Of a DNA stretch of 64,000 bases, positions 37,712 through 46,080 are shown one piece after another. The translations under genes and the position numbers were made by a program. The DNA comes from an uncultured Neomegalonema sp. (lineage in GTDB: Bacteria; Pseudomonadota; Alphaproteobacteria; Rhodobacterales; Rhodobacteraceae). The first letter of the stretch is position 1. Every line of letters starts with the position of its first letter. Where the stretch lies: assembly GCA_937995735.1 (NCBI GenBank), contig CALKIZ010000015.1, positions 1-64,000 of the forward strand, written 5' to 3'. The notes under the pieces were generated by a model that had not been told where the DNA came from, ran no database searches, and saw nothing but the letters and a program-made list of their open reading frames with translations.

Positions 37712-38986
37712 ATGAAACGCTTCAATAAAATTACAAGTACGTGCGTCATGACTCTTGCCGGTATCGTTGCTGCATCTGTGGGGGCTGTTGCCGGAGAGTC
37801 CCGCTTTTACGTTGTGTCCAACAAAGCCGACGGCAATACGATCGTCGGATTTCAAAGCGCTGCGTCCGGCAAATTTTCGCGATTAGGCGAGTTCGATACA
37901 GGGGGAACAGGTACAGGTGACCTTGAAATACCGGCCCTGAAAAAAGACGAAACACATCCTTTGGCCAATGGCGATGATCCATTGATTTCTGCTGAATCGG
38001 TTATAAGCCTGCATGATGGTAAGATGGCCGTCGTCGTGAATCCGGGAGACGCAACCGTCTCTCTTATGAAGGCCGGCGAAAAAGGCGCATTGAGCTTCGT
38101 TAACAAAGTCGCCGCCAGCGACCTCTTTCCAATCAGCCTTGCAGCTCACGGTGATTATGTCGCCTCTGCAAGCGTGGGCAAAGACAATATGAACGGCAGC
38201 ATCACTTTGTTCAAAGTGGCCGGAGGCAAGTTGACCACCATCAAAGGTGCGCGGCGCGATCTGAAGGCGCGGCCATCAACAATCGCATTTTCTTCAGACG
38301 GGGAACATGTGATTGTCAATGAATTGGTTACGGGTAAGATCAAGGTCTTTGCCGTTGAGGACGGGACGCTAAGCAACGCACCGGTTTCGGAAATAGAGTC
38401 ACCACGCGATGACGAAAGCCGCTTTCAGGCGATCCCTGTCGGGTTTGTCGTGAGTGGTGACGGGGGCGACGACATTATTCTTATGTCCGAAGCCCGGTTC
38501 CTGACACCGGAGTTCGGCCTGCGCGAAGGGTCTGGTGAGGTGGCTCTATCGCCGCTCTATTCATGGCAGACCGGCTCGATCTCGACCTACCGGCTAACGG
38601 ATGATGGACAGATCTCTTTGATCTCCGGTGACGTCTTGACCGGTGCATCTGTTGAAGGCGGAGAGATTGCCAATTGTTGGGTAACGCTGTCGGCGGACGG
38701 ACGGACGCTCTGGGCCGCCAATGCATTATCAAGCTCGATCAGCTCTTTCAGGATCCGCGAAAATGGTACTGCGGCCCTGGTGAATGAACATGCTTACAAG
38801 CACGATGATGAGACGCTTTTCTTTAGTGATATCAGCATTAGTGCTTCCGGTGATCAGCTTTATCAACTGATCGGAAACACCGGTGAAATTATGGTATTCG
38901 ACATATCCGCAAATGGCGATCTTACGCCGGTTCAAACCCTATCGGGACTTCCGGCGCTGGGTTCTTACGGGCTTATGGTGCACTAG
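37712..38986 (+). CDS. Exported beta-propeller (lactonase-like) protein
   Basis: 424 residues with a signal peptide (MKRFNKITSTCVMTLAGIVA, cut near AVAGES). Repeated segments such as VVNPGDATVSLMK, NELVTGKIKVFAVEDGTLS, ANALSSSISSFRIRENGTA and IMVFDISANGDLTPV mark a seven-bladed YncE/6-phosphogluconolactonase-like propeller. Substrate unknown; secretion argues against a role in the pentose-phosphate pathway. GAGGG lies about eight bases ahead of the ATG. Its divergent LysR neighbour may control it. Confidence 0.7.
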   Translation: MKRFNKITSTCVMTLAGIVAASVGAVAGESRFYVVSNKADGNTIVGFQSAASGKFSRLGEFDTGGTGTGDLEIPALKKDETHPLANGDDPLISAESVISLHDGKMAVVVNPGDATVSLMKAGEKGALSFVNKVAASDLFPISLAAHGDYVASASVGKDNMNGSITLFKVAGGKLTTIKGARRDLKARPSTIAFSSDGEHVIVNELVTGKIKVFAVEDGTLSNAPVSEIESPRDDESRFQAIPVGFVVSGDGGDDIILMSEARFLTPEFGLREGSGEVALSPLYSWQTGSISTYRLTDDGQISLISGDVLTGASVEGGEIANCWVTLSADGRTLWAANALSSSISSFRIRENGTAALVNEHAYKHDDETLFFSDISISASGDQLYQLIGNTGEIMVFDISANGDLTPVQTLSGLPALGSYGLMVH

Positions 38987-39249
38987 AATTTTTACCTGCA
39001 CATGAACGGGAACAGCATTTTGTGCTTGCGCCGGGCTGTTGAAAATCGAAAGGCGTGCCCTTCGGCGCGGCTTTCGATACAGGTTTCTCCTGATCAAAAG
39101 ACGTTGCGATAGACTAAGCTCTCAAAGGCATTCATCCGGAGGCATCGCGCACCGGTGCTTTCAACCGCATCGGCGATTATGAGATCATCCGGCCATGGCG
39201 TTGAACATGCTTGAAATGTGAGTCATCAATGCACTGAAAAAGGCGCATT
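38987..39249. other. Intergenic with hairpin, no gene
   Basis: An imperfect hairpin at 39045-39078 has arms ATCGAAAGGCGTGCC and GGCGCGGCTTTCGAT around CTTC; there is no T run. It may process or end the propeller transcript. The arms recall the hairpin at 160-198. The remainder is non-coding debris as far as I can see. Confidence 0.5.
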
Positions 39250-39503
39250 ATGACAGCTACTGAAAAAACCCGCGTAACTCTGATTCTAGATAAAAGGCGG
39301 TTGAGCTGGCGAAAGTTCAAGGGCTGAATCTGTCCGCTATCCCAAGCGATGCGATTTGCACCGCAGCAAAGCTAAAGTGCGCGGAAAGTGTGGATAGCTG
39401 AAAACACACCAAATATTGCCACTCAGGATGAATGCTCGAACAGAACGGACATCCGTTTGCGGGTGCTATTGCGGGGCCATTTGGCAAGGCTTTTAAAGGG
39501 TGA
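39250..39503 (+). pseudogene. Decayed CcdA-like antitoxin
   Basis: From the ATG at 39250 the frame reads MTATEKTRVTLILDK; after one lost base in the A run at 39292-39295 it continues in another frame as AVELAKVQGLNLSAIPSDAI, then a TGA, and a third frame from 39432 gives MLEQNGHPFAGAIAGPFGKA to a TGA at 39501. The order matches CcdA family antitoxins: a ribbon-helix-helix with T-L-x-x-D, L-N-L-S, and a C-terminal E-x-x-G tail. At least two frameshifts make it non-functional. Confidence 0.6.
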
Positions 39504-39717
39504 AGCAATTTGATGTGATTGACGTTCAAGGAGACTTCGGCGTTGTCGTAGAATCGCACTTACCTGCACCGGATAAATTCCTCATTCTTGCCACCCGTCT
39601 TATCGCCCCGATACAAAAGGGCTGGCACAATCGACCGGCAAAAATGTCTCCAAACACCGCGGTGAAATCATTCGGACAATCTACAGAAATAAACAACCAA
39701 GGACATCAATGAATTGA
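39500..39717 (+). pseudogene. Decayed CcdB-like toxin
   Basis: A GTG at 39500 overlaps the relic antitoxin stop as GTGA. The start MKQFDVIDVQGDFGVVVES and RLIAPI fit the CcdB N-terminal half (gyrase poison). Most of the middle is absent, and the expected C-terminal helix appears in another frame from 39655 as HRGEIIRTI. So the toxin has lost an internal part and is frameshifted. With the antitoxin relic it marks a former ccdAB module. Confidence 0.6.
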
Positions 39718-39909
39718 ATGATTTTAAGTTGTTGAACAAAGTTGAGTAGCTCCGCTAATGTTAGCTATTTTCTATAAAATGTTTCCCAAATATCACGGTT
39801 TTTTGTTCAAATGCAGCCAGTTTTAGGCCCACAAAAAGTTCTCGATTTATGTAACTAAACAACTTTGACATGATTTTGCATAATGGGTTCTCAAGGGAGA
39901 TACAAGCTT

Positions 39910-40608
39910 ATGAGTAGTCAAAGAGAAAATATCGACATAGATCAGCTTCGTAAAGATATCCAATCTGATATCACAAAGCGTTTTACAGCTTTAGCTATTG
40001 CAACGGTTTTAGGTGTTGCGATACTCGCAGGTGTTGGAGCATGGACACTTTTAAAGCCACAGATTCAAGACGAGCTAGGTATCCTTTCTAAGGATGAACT
40101 CCACATTGCACTAAAAAAATATTTGAAAACAGAAGATTTAAGGGCGCGAGTTGAATCTGAGTTAGCCATCGTTTCTAAGGGTGAACTCGACGCCGCTCTA
40201 CAAAGTTATTTGAAGACAGAAGATTTAGAGACACAAGTTGAATCCGATCTGACTATCGTTTCTGAGGATGAACTCGACACCGCACTGCAAGATTACTTGA
40301 AGGCAGAAGATTTAAGGGCGCGAGTTGAATCTGAGTTAGCCATCGTTTCTAAGGATGAACTCGACGCCGCTCTAAAGGGCTATTTGAAAGTATCAGATGG
40401 AGCTCCTCGGTTAGATGGGGCATTATTGATTTATTCAAAAAATACAAGATGTCCAAATGGGAGTAAACCTGTTGCGAATATCCTTGTTCAAAGTCGTCGA
40501 GATGATCCGCTGTTCAACGAAACAGTCCAGTTACGTGAAGCAACAAGTAGGTTCAACGCAGGATCGAATTGGCAAGGAAACTCGTTCTCTGCTTGCTATT
40601 TCAATTAA
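39910..40608 (+). CDS. Single-pass membrane protein with tandem coiled-coil repeats
   Basis: 232 residues of unknown family. A short cytoplasmic part (residues 1-28) is followed by one membrane helix (FTALAIATVLGVAILAGVGA) and then four repeats of about 29 residues of the type ELAIVSKDELDAALKGYLK-(T/A)EDLRARVES, predicted helical, and a C-terminal domain of about 65 residues with two Cys (TRCPNG, SACYFN). The DNA is AT-rich relative to its neighbours, and two repeats are almost identical at the base level, suggesting recent duplication and foreign origin. It could be a phage-, envelope- or defence-related protein; nothing proves any of these. Confidence 0.7.
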   Translation: MSSQRENIDIDQLRKDIQSDITKRFTALAIATVLGVAILAGVGAWTLLKPQIQDELGILSKDELHIALKKYLKTEDLRARVESELAIVSKGELDAALQSYLKTEDLETQVESDLTIVSEDELDTALQDYLKAEDLRARVESELAIVSKDELDAALKGYLKVSDGAPRLDGALLIYSKNTRCPNGSKPVANILVQSRRDDPLFNETVQLREATSRFNAGSNWQGNSFSACYFN

Positions 40609-40693
40609 GTCAAATCAGGAGCGTGCCCGATAGAAAATTGTAAGAGCATCACTTCGATCTAGATCGAAAATGGTAGTTGAATTTTATATAATA

Positions 40694-41554
40694 TCATCCC
40701 GCCGCTTGTTGGGCGAAGAAGGATGTTTCTTTGGGGACTTCGGGGATTTCCATTTCATAGGCTGAACAGCGGACGCGGCCTGACTCTTTGCCTCGGATCA
40801 AAGCACCTGTCAGCGTGCTGGGCAAAGCGTTGGGACTCAGCTCGACGCTATCTTCCGCGTAATATGTCGCGATGTAGAGCGTGCGCGAGGTGTCCGAAAG
40901 GTTGGGGGCGGACCCGTGCAACAGGCTCGCGTGCATCAGGCAAACGCTTCCGGCGGGGCCGGTGCATTTGACGATTGCGTCCTCATGCGCCCCGACCACT
41001 TCATCCGCCACCGCGCCGGTGAAGGTGCCGTTATGCCACAGCGAATAGAGCGGGCCTTTATGACTGCCCGGAACGACTTCGAGCGGGCCGTTCTCCAGCG
41101 TGACATCATCGACAAACAGCAGCGCGGTAATCATGTCGTCATTGCTCATCGGTTGAAAGGTGAAGTCCTGATGGAACTTCACTTTGGTCGCCGCTCCCGG
41201 CAGTTTTGAATTCACCTTGCCATGATGAAAGCGCAGCGATGGCCCGATCAGGTCGGCGACATACCCGACCATCCGCGAACCGCGCATGACCGTGGCATAC
41301 GCCTCCGAAATTTCTTCGGGGCTTTGGATGCGGCGCAGGGCAGGTCGGTCGGCGCTGTGCCCCGGCTCCAGATCGAACCGCGCGCGGCCATCGAGCGTCT
41401 CGCCATAATCATCGGAATGCGCGCGGCTGTCTTGCACCCATCCGTTGAATGTCTCGCGCAGGGCGGACAGCTCTTCGGGGGTGATCGCATCGGCGACGGT
41501 CAAAACGCCGTCCCGCCAGAATTGATCCATTTGATCTTGGGTCAGAGTCGCCAT
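40694..41554 (-). CDS. Phytanoyl-CoA dioxygenase family protein
   Basis: 286 residues of an Fe(II)/2-oxoglutarate-dependent oxygenase. The iron-binding facial triad is visible as H-x-D in KFHQDFTFQP and a distal His in LLHGSAPNLSDTSRTL, with the Arg for 2-oxoglutarate about ten residues on. The substrate is unknown; family members hydroxylate acyl-CoAs, ectoine or other small molecules. I start at 41554 (MATLTQDQMDQFW). Confidence 0.85.
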   Translation of the reverse strand: MATLTQDQMDQFWRDGVLTVADAITPEELSALRETFNGWVQDSRAHSDDYGETLDGRARFDLEPGHSADRPALRRIQSPEEISEAYATVMRGSRMVGYVADLIGPSLRFHHGKVNSKLPGAATKVKFHQDFTFQPMSNDDMITALLFVDDVTLENGPLEVVPGSHKGPLYSLWHNGTFTGAVADEVVGAHEDAIVKCTGPAGSVCLMHASLLHGSAPNLSDTSRTLYIATYYAEDSVELSPNALPSTLTGALIRGKESGRVRCSAYEMEIPEVPKETSFFAQQAAG

Positions 41555-41698
41555 CTTCGCCTCACGCAAATTTTCTGGTGTGAGGGTGAAGCGAGGAGGG
41601 TTTTGCCGTCAAGAAAAAGTCGATTTCAGAGGATTGCAAGGGTTGGGCGAGGGTTTTGCCAGTTGCTTTGCGGATATTGCCACGGATTTTGGCGGGTT

Positions 41699-42736
41699 TT
41701 ACGTCGGAATCAGCGCCCAATAATCCAGATCGAGAAGCACGCCGGGGGCATATTTTCCGTCTTGGCCGCGCAGGGTCATGTCCGGCGCATGGTCTTTTGT
41801 CGCGACGAGACGAAGGCGGAGGGCGCCTATGTTTGGGGCAGAAAGCGATTGTACATCAAGGACTTCGGACCAAGCGTAAACAGTATCTCCGGCGAAACAC
41901 GGGCTGACATGGCTGCCCGCGTTGATTGCGGCGATGAGCTGCGCATTGGCTAAGCCATTGAAACTTAGTGCTCTTGCGAGGCTGATGATATGCCCGCCAT
42001 AGATCAGGCGGCGGCCATCTTCGCGGGCTTGCGTGTTAAAGTGAACTTTCGCAGTATTCTGCCAAAGCCTTGTTGCCAATAGATGATCTGCTTCTTCTAT
42101 CGTGACACCATCGACGTGATCGATCTTCTCGCCAATGCTGTAATCGCTCAGCCGGTGCGGTTCTCCCGCAAGAGCGAAGTCGTAATTCTCAAAAGTCAGA
42201 CCGTCGGGGATGGTGAGGTCTTCGGCGCTAACCATCTGAGGAAGATCAGGAATTTTTGTTTCCGGCGCGGTGGCAGTCAGGTCTTTTTTGCGCACCATGA
42301 CCCAGCGCGCCCATGTCAGCACTGGCTCATCCATTTGGTCTACTGCGGTCGAGCGCACATAGACGATACCGGTTTTTCCGTTGGAATTTTCTTTTAAACC
42401 AATGACTTCCGAGGTTGTTCTAATCGTATCACCCGGATAAATTGGCTTGAGAAACCGGCAATCCGCATACCCGAGATTGGCCACCGCATTCAGCGAAACA
42501 TCCGGAACCGTCTTGCCAAAAGCCACATGGAAAGCGATCAAATCATCGAGCGGGCTTTCGTCGAAGCCGCTTTGCTGCGCGAAATTATCGGACGAATTTA
42601 GGACGAAGCGCGTGGGGTAAAGACTTGTATATAAAGCGCGATCTCCCTCCGTCACTGTACGGGGAGTCGCGTGGACGAGGATGTCGCCTAACTTGAAATC
42701 TTCAAAAAACCGACCCGGATTTGTTTTCGTCGCCAT
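41699..42736 (-). CDS. mch: Mesaconyl-CoA hydratase (MaoC family)
   Basis: 345 residues with two MaoC/hot-dog halves. The N-terminal text MATKTNPGRFFEDFKLGD and LNAVANLGYADCRFLKPIYPGD closely fit Mch, which hydrates mesaconyl-C1-CoA to beta-methylmalyl-CoA in the ethylmalonyl-CoA pathway for acetyl-CoA assimilation. The start at 42736 matches the family start. The adjacent ScfR-like regulator supports C2/short-chain acyl metabolism. Confidence 0.88.
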   Translation of the reverse strand: MATKTNPGRFFEDFKLGDILVHATPRTVTEGDRALYTSLYPTRFVLNSSDNFAQQSGFDESPLDDLIAFHVAFGKTVPDVSLNAVANLGYADCRFLKPIYPGDTIRTTSEVIGLKENSNGKTGIVYVRSTAVDQMDEPVLTWARWVMVRKKDLTATAPETKIPDLPQMVSAEDLTIPDGLTFENYDFALAGEPHRLSDYSIGEKIDHVDGVTIEEADHLLATRLWQNTAKVHFNTQAREDGRRLIYGGHIISLARALSFNGLANAQLIAAINAGSHVSPCFAGDTVYAWSEVLDVQSLSAPNIGALRLRLVATKDHAPDMTLRGQDGKYAPGVLLDLDYWALIPT

Positions 42737-42900
42737 GTCACGCGCCTCACCTGCCTCAATGTTGCGCTGCACAGTATTTCGCAAGTGCAAAAAGACAAGT
42801 AGGAATTACAGGTTGTTGCTCTGGGTGAGAAAAATGTAATAAATTTAATAGCTTAGGAGATGTGAGCGAAATCTGATCCTAGAGGGTGAGTGCGGGACTC

Positions 42901-44334
42901 TCAACTCTCAAACCGCGTGCGGCCTCTGCGATTTTCGTCAATAGGTAGTTCCAGATGCAAAGGCTGATGCGCGCGCTGAGCGCAGTTCTGACGCGGACAC
43001 ATGCGACAGTTGATCCCGATGGGTGTTGAAAGGTGCGGGTCATTCATCTGATATAACGAAGCATAAATCAGCTTACTTGCGTGCTCGATTGAACATCCTA
43101 GCGTAACTGCGAGTCGATTGTCTTGTGATTGATAACCATAGCTGGGCCGGTCTACTGTCCGGTTGATTGTAAAATATTTTGACCCGTCCGGCATTTCTAC
43201 GAATTGCGAAAGCGTCCGCCCCGGTGTGCGAAAGCACAGGTGGATATCCCAGCGCGGACAAGCACCGCCATGTTCGGCAAGATGAAAGCCGGTCGCATTA
43301 AAGCGCTTTGTAACATTGCCCGCTTTGTCGATACGCAAGAAAAAGAACGGGATACCCTGATCGCCTTCGCGCTGTAGTGTCGTGGCTCTGTGGCAGGCTT
43401 GTTCGAAGGATACACCGAATAACGCGGCAAGGTGATCGAAATCATAGAGGTTGTTTTTCGCTGCGGTTAAGAACGTATCGTAAGGCATCAGCGTCGCGGC
43501 GGCAAAGTAATTTGCGAGTTCAACCCTGCATCTGGCTTGTCCCCGCTGGTCGTTGATACCCGCCTCGTCAATCACGGCATCAATCGTATCACCATAGCAG
43601 AGCAACCCAAGCACATGGGTGAGTTGAAAAACTCTGTTCGGATAATCGAGAATATCAGAGATCAGGATGCGTTTCCCTGCCTCGTCATAATAACGCAGGG
43701 TATCTGGCAGATCGGTCACGGGAACGGGGACAACTGCGATTCCATAATCATGATCAAGGCGTCTTTTCAGATATGAATAGACCTCATCTGTCGCGATTTT
43801 CTCACCGCTCCGGAATTCTTCGGCAGCGATTTCCAACGCGGGAAAGTGGTTGTGTTTATTACGAAAGAGGTCATGGACTATCGCTTCTGGCGTGACGCTG
43901 AACATGGGCTGTGCGGCGGCGGCCTCAAGAGAATCCGCCGTCAAAATCCGCTCACTGAGCACGCGGTAATTTTTGTGTAAGCGGAGCATATTCCGTGCGA
44001 GCTTTGGGCAATGGTCGAGCGCAGCACGGAGTTCTTGTAGGTCGGCTTTTTCGTCACCGAATATCGGGTCTTGCATCGCATTCCGAAGGTCGGCGAGTAA
44101 GTTTGGTGTATCGTCCTCAACCAAGTCGCGCCAATCGACACCGTAGACATCAGAGAAACGCATCAGCACTTGCAGCGAGAGGCTTCGCTGATTGTTTTCC
44201 AATAAATTGATGTAGGTTGCGCTGATCCCTAATGACTGAGCCATTGCTGCCTGTGTTTCGCCGCGTTCCTTACGAAGTTCCCGCAGGCGGGGGCCGACGA
44301 AAGTTTTCTTGTTCGGGACCTTGGCATTGATCAT
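42901..44334 (-). CDS. Short-chain fatty acyl transcriptional regulator, ScfR type
   Basis: 477 residues. An XRE helix-turn-helix (LRELRKERGETQAAMAQSLG, INLLENNQRS) is followed by an IrrE/DUF955-like domain and a C-terminal zinc-type region (CSIEHASKLIY, CRMCPRQNC). This is the RamB/ScfR/PrpC-regulator architecture; ScfR and relatives sense short-chain acyl-CoAs. I start at 44334 because GGAG is about nine bases upstream; an ATG at 44349 is possible. An inverted repeat lies in front. Confidence 0.85.
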   Translation of the reverse strand: MINAKVPNKKTFVGPRLRELRKERGETQAAMAQSLGISATYINLLENNQRSLSLQVLMRFSDVYGVDWRDLVEDDTPNLLADLRNAMQDPIFGDEKADLQELRAALDHCPKLARNMLRLHKNYRVLSERILTADSLEAAAAQPMFSVTPEAIVHDLFRNKHNHFPALEIAAEEFRSGEKIATDEVYSYLKRRLDHDYGIAVVPVPVTDLPDTLRYYDEAGKRILISDILDYPNRVFQLTHVLGLLCYGDTIDAVIDEAGINDQRGQARCRVELANYFAAATLMPYDTFLTAAKNNLYDFDHLAALFGVSFEQACHRATTLQREGDQGIPFFFLRIDKAGNVTKRFNATGFHLAEHGGACPRWDIHLCFRTPGRTLSQFVEMPDGSKYFTINRTVDRPSYGYQSQDNRLAVTLGCSIEHASKLIYASLYQMNDPHLSTPIGINCRMCPRQNCAQRAHQPLHLELPIDENRRGRTRFES

Positions 44335-44365
44335 GGATGCGATCTCCATAACACGTGATGTGAAT

Positions 44366-44385
44366 TTACAATATTACATTTGTAA
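44366..44385. promoter_or_regulatory. Inverted repeat, probable ScfR operator
   Basis: TTACAA (44366-44371) and TTGTAA (44380-44385) form a perfect 6-bp inverted repeat with 8 bases between, about 31 bases upstream of the ScfR-like start and facing the aminotransferase at 44504. RamB-type regulators bind T/A-rich repeats of this kind and repress themselves; position and symmetry are the only evidence here. Confidence 0.5.
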
Positions 44386-44503
44386 CTGGAAGTAAATTAC
44401 ACACTTATCAACTCAACTCGGTTTTGCTGTTATTACCTTCAACAAAACGCTTTAGCTGCCGCATCGGAAACGACACAAATGTCGCACCACTGTGGAGGAA
44501 GCT

Positions 44504-45700
44504 ATGCGTAACGGATCAACACACCTGTTCATTCCCGGACCGACGAACGTTCCTGAAGCCGTAAGGCAAGCGATGAACGTGCCTATGCAAGATATGCGTG
44601 CCCCTGATTTTGCCGATCTGACATTGCCCTTGTTTGCCGGTTTGAAAAAAGTATTCAAGACGGATAGCCGCGTGTTTCTGTTCCCCGGTTCCGGTACGGG
44701 TGCATGGGAAGCTGCAATTTCCAACACATTAAACGTCGGTGATAAGGTGTTGATCTCACGCTTTGGTCAGTTCAGTCACCTCTGGGTCGATATGTGCGAA
44801 CGCCTTGGACTCGATGTCGTCTGCCTTGACGTGGAGTGGGGCGAGGGTGTGCCGCTTGATGAGTATGCTAAAGTTCTAGAAGCAGATATTACACACGAAA
44901 TCCGCGCCGTCTTCGCAACGCAGAACGAGACGGCCACGGGTGTCACCTCCGATATCGAGGGTGTGCGTCGGGTGCTCGATGCGGCAGGGCATCCCGCATT
45001 GCTGTTTGTGGATGGGGTCAGCTCGATTGCCTCGATTGATTTCCGTATGGACGAGTGGGGCGTTGATCTGGCCGTCGCGGGATCGCAAACAGGCTTCATG
45101 ATGCCCGCAGGGTTGTCGATGTTGGGCGTGAGTGAAAAGGCGTTCGAGGCGCACAAGACAGCCACAATGGCGCGTTGTTATTTTTCGTTCGAGGACATGC
45201 TGAAACTAAATGATGACGGTTATTTCCCTTACACGCCGCCAACACAGCTTTTTTACGGCCTTAAAAAGTCTCTGGAGTTGATCGAAGAAGAGGGACTCGA
45301 AAACATCTTCGCTCGCCACAACCGCCTTGCAACAGGTGTGCGCCGCGCCGTCGCCGCCTGGGACGGATGCCGCCTGTGCGCGACAGAGCCGAAATGGTAT
45401 TCCGATACTGTCTCTGCGATTGTTGTCCCTGAAGAGGTTGATGCAAAGCAGGTTCTTTCGGTTGGTTATCACAAATACCGCACGAGCTTTGGCGCAGGCC
45501 TCGCGCGTTTAACGGGCAAAGTTTTCCGCATCGGCCATCTTGGTGATCTCAACGAAGTGATGTGCCTTGCCGCTGTCGGCTCGGCTGAAATGGCGCTTGT
45601 GGAAGCGGGTGCTAAGATCGAACTTGGGTCGGGTGTTGCTGCGGCTCAAGCGTATTACACCGATACCAATACCAGCGCGCTACGAATTGTTGCCGAATAA
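44504..45700 (+). CDS. Class V aminotransferase homologue lacking the PLP lysine
   Basis: 398 residues aligned without gaps to the aminotransferase at 29765 over the first 196 positions (PGPTNVPEA, GTGAWEAA, D170 in VDGVSS). At the Schiff-base position, where that enzyme has K196, this one has T196 in GSQTGFMMPAGL (codon ACA at 45089). Without the lysine ordinary transamination is not expected. It could be an inactive or repurposed enzyme or carry a sequencing error of one base. GGAGGAAGCT precedes the ATG. The family otherwise acts on serine/aspartate and glyoxylate. Confidence 0.82.
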   Translation: MRNGSTHLFIPGPTNVPEAVRQAMNVPMQDMRAPDFADLTLPLFAGLKKVFKTDSRVFLFPGSGTGAWEAAISNTLNVGDKVLISRFGQFSHLWVDMCERLGLDVVCLDVEWGEGVPLDEYAKVLEADITHEIRAVFATQNETATGVTSDIEGVRRVLDAAGHPALLFVDGVSSIASIDFRMDEWGVDLAVAGSQTGFMMPAGLSMLGVSEKAFEAHKTATMARCYFSFEDMLKLNDDGYFPYTPPTQLFYGLKKSLELIEEEGLENIFARHNRLATGVRRAVAAWDGCRLCATEPKWYSDTVSAIVVPEEVDAKQVLSVGYHKYRTSFGAGLARLTGKVFRIGHLGDLNEVMCLAAVGSAEMALVEAGAKIELGSGVAAAQAYYTDTNTSALRIVAE

Positions 45701-46080
45701 GAGAAGTCCCGGAAATAAAGTTCTAACTGTCGTCGCTCCAAACTGGGCGGCGATTTTTTGTGAGAGCGTGATACTGTCGGAGCAGATGGCGTCATTGATG
45801 GTGACCCAAACGTAATGACGCAATGCCGATGGCAGCTCTTGCTGGTATGGAAGACTCCTGTGATTGCCCATCCAATCGTACCTTTGAAGCCTACCGCACC
45901 ATCCGTCACGTCATCGGTCATGCTTGTAAGAAATGTATCATACAGTCCGTTATCATTTCGCTGACCTGACTTTTAAATTGAATTCATGCCCCTCAATCTG
46001 GACGTTGCAGAATAACTGAGGTCTTGACGTTGCCATTATAGTGCGCAGTTTGGTCATGAATTTCAGTAGGGGAAAATCAT
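45701..46080. other. Intergenic, no gene seen
   Basis: 380 bases after the aminotransferase homologue. No supported ORF, hairpin with T run, or repeat. A minus-strand frame of 88 codons overlaps the aminotransferase end and has no recognisable family. TAGGGGAAAA lies ahead of the SDR start. Confidence 0.4.

Noticed and set aside
45655-45921. 88-codon minus-strand ORF after the aminotransferase homologue
   Set aside because: Overlaps the end of a supported gene, shows no domain and may be only debris.
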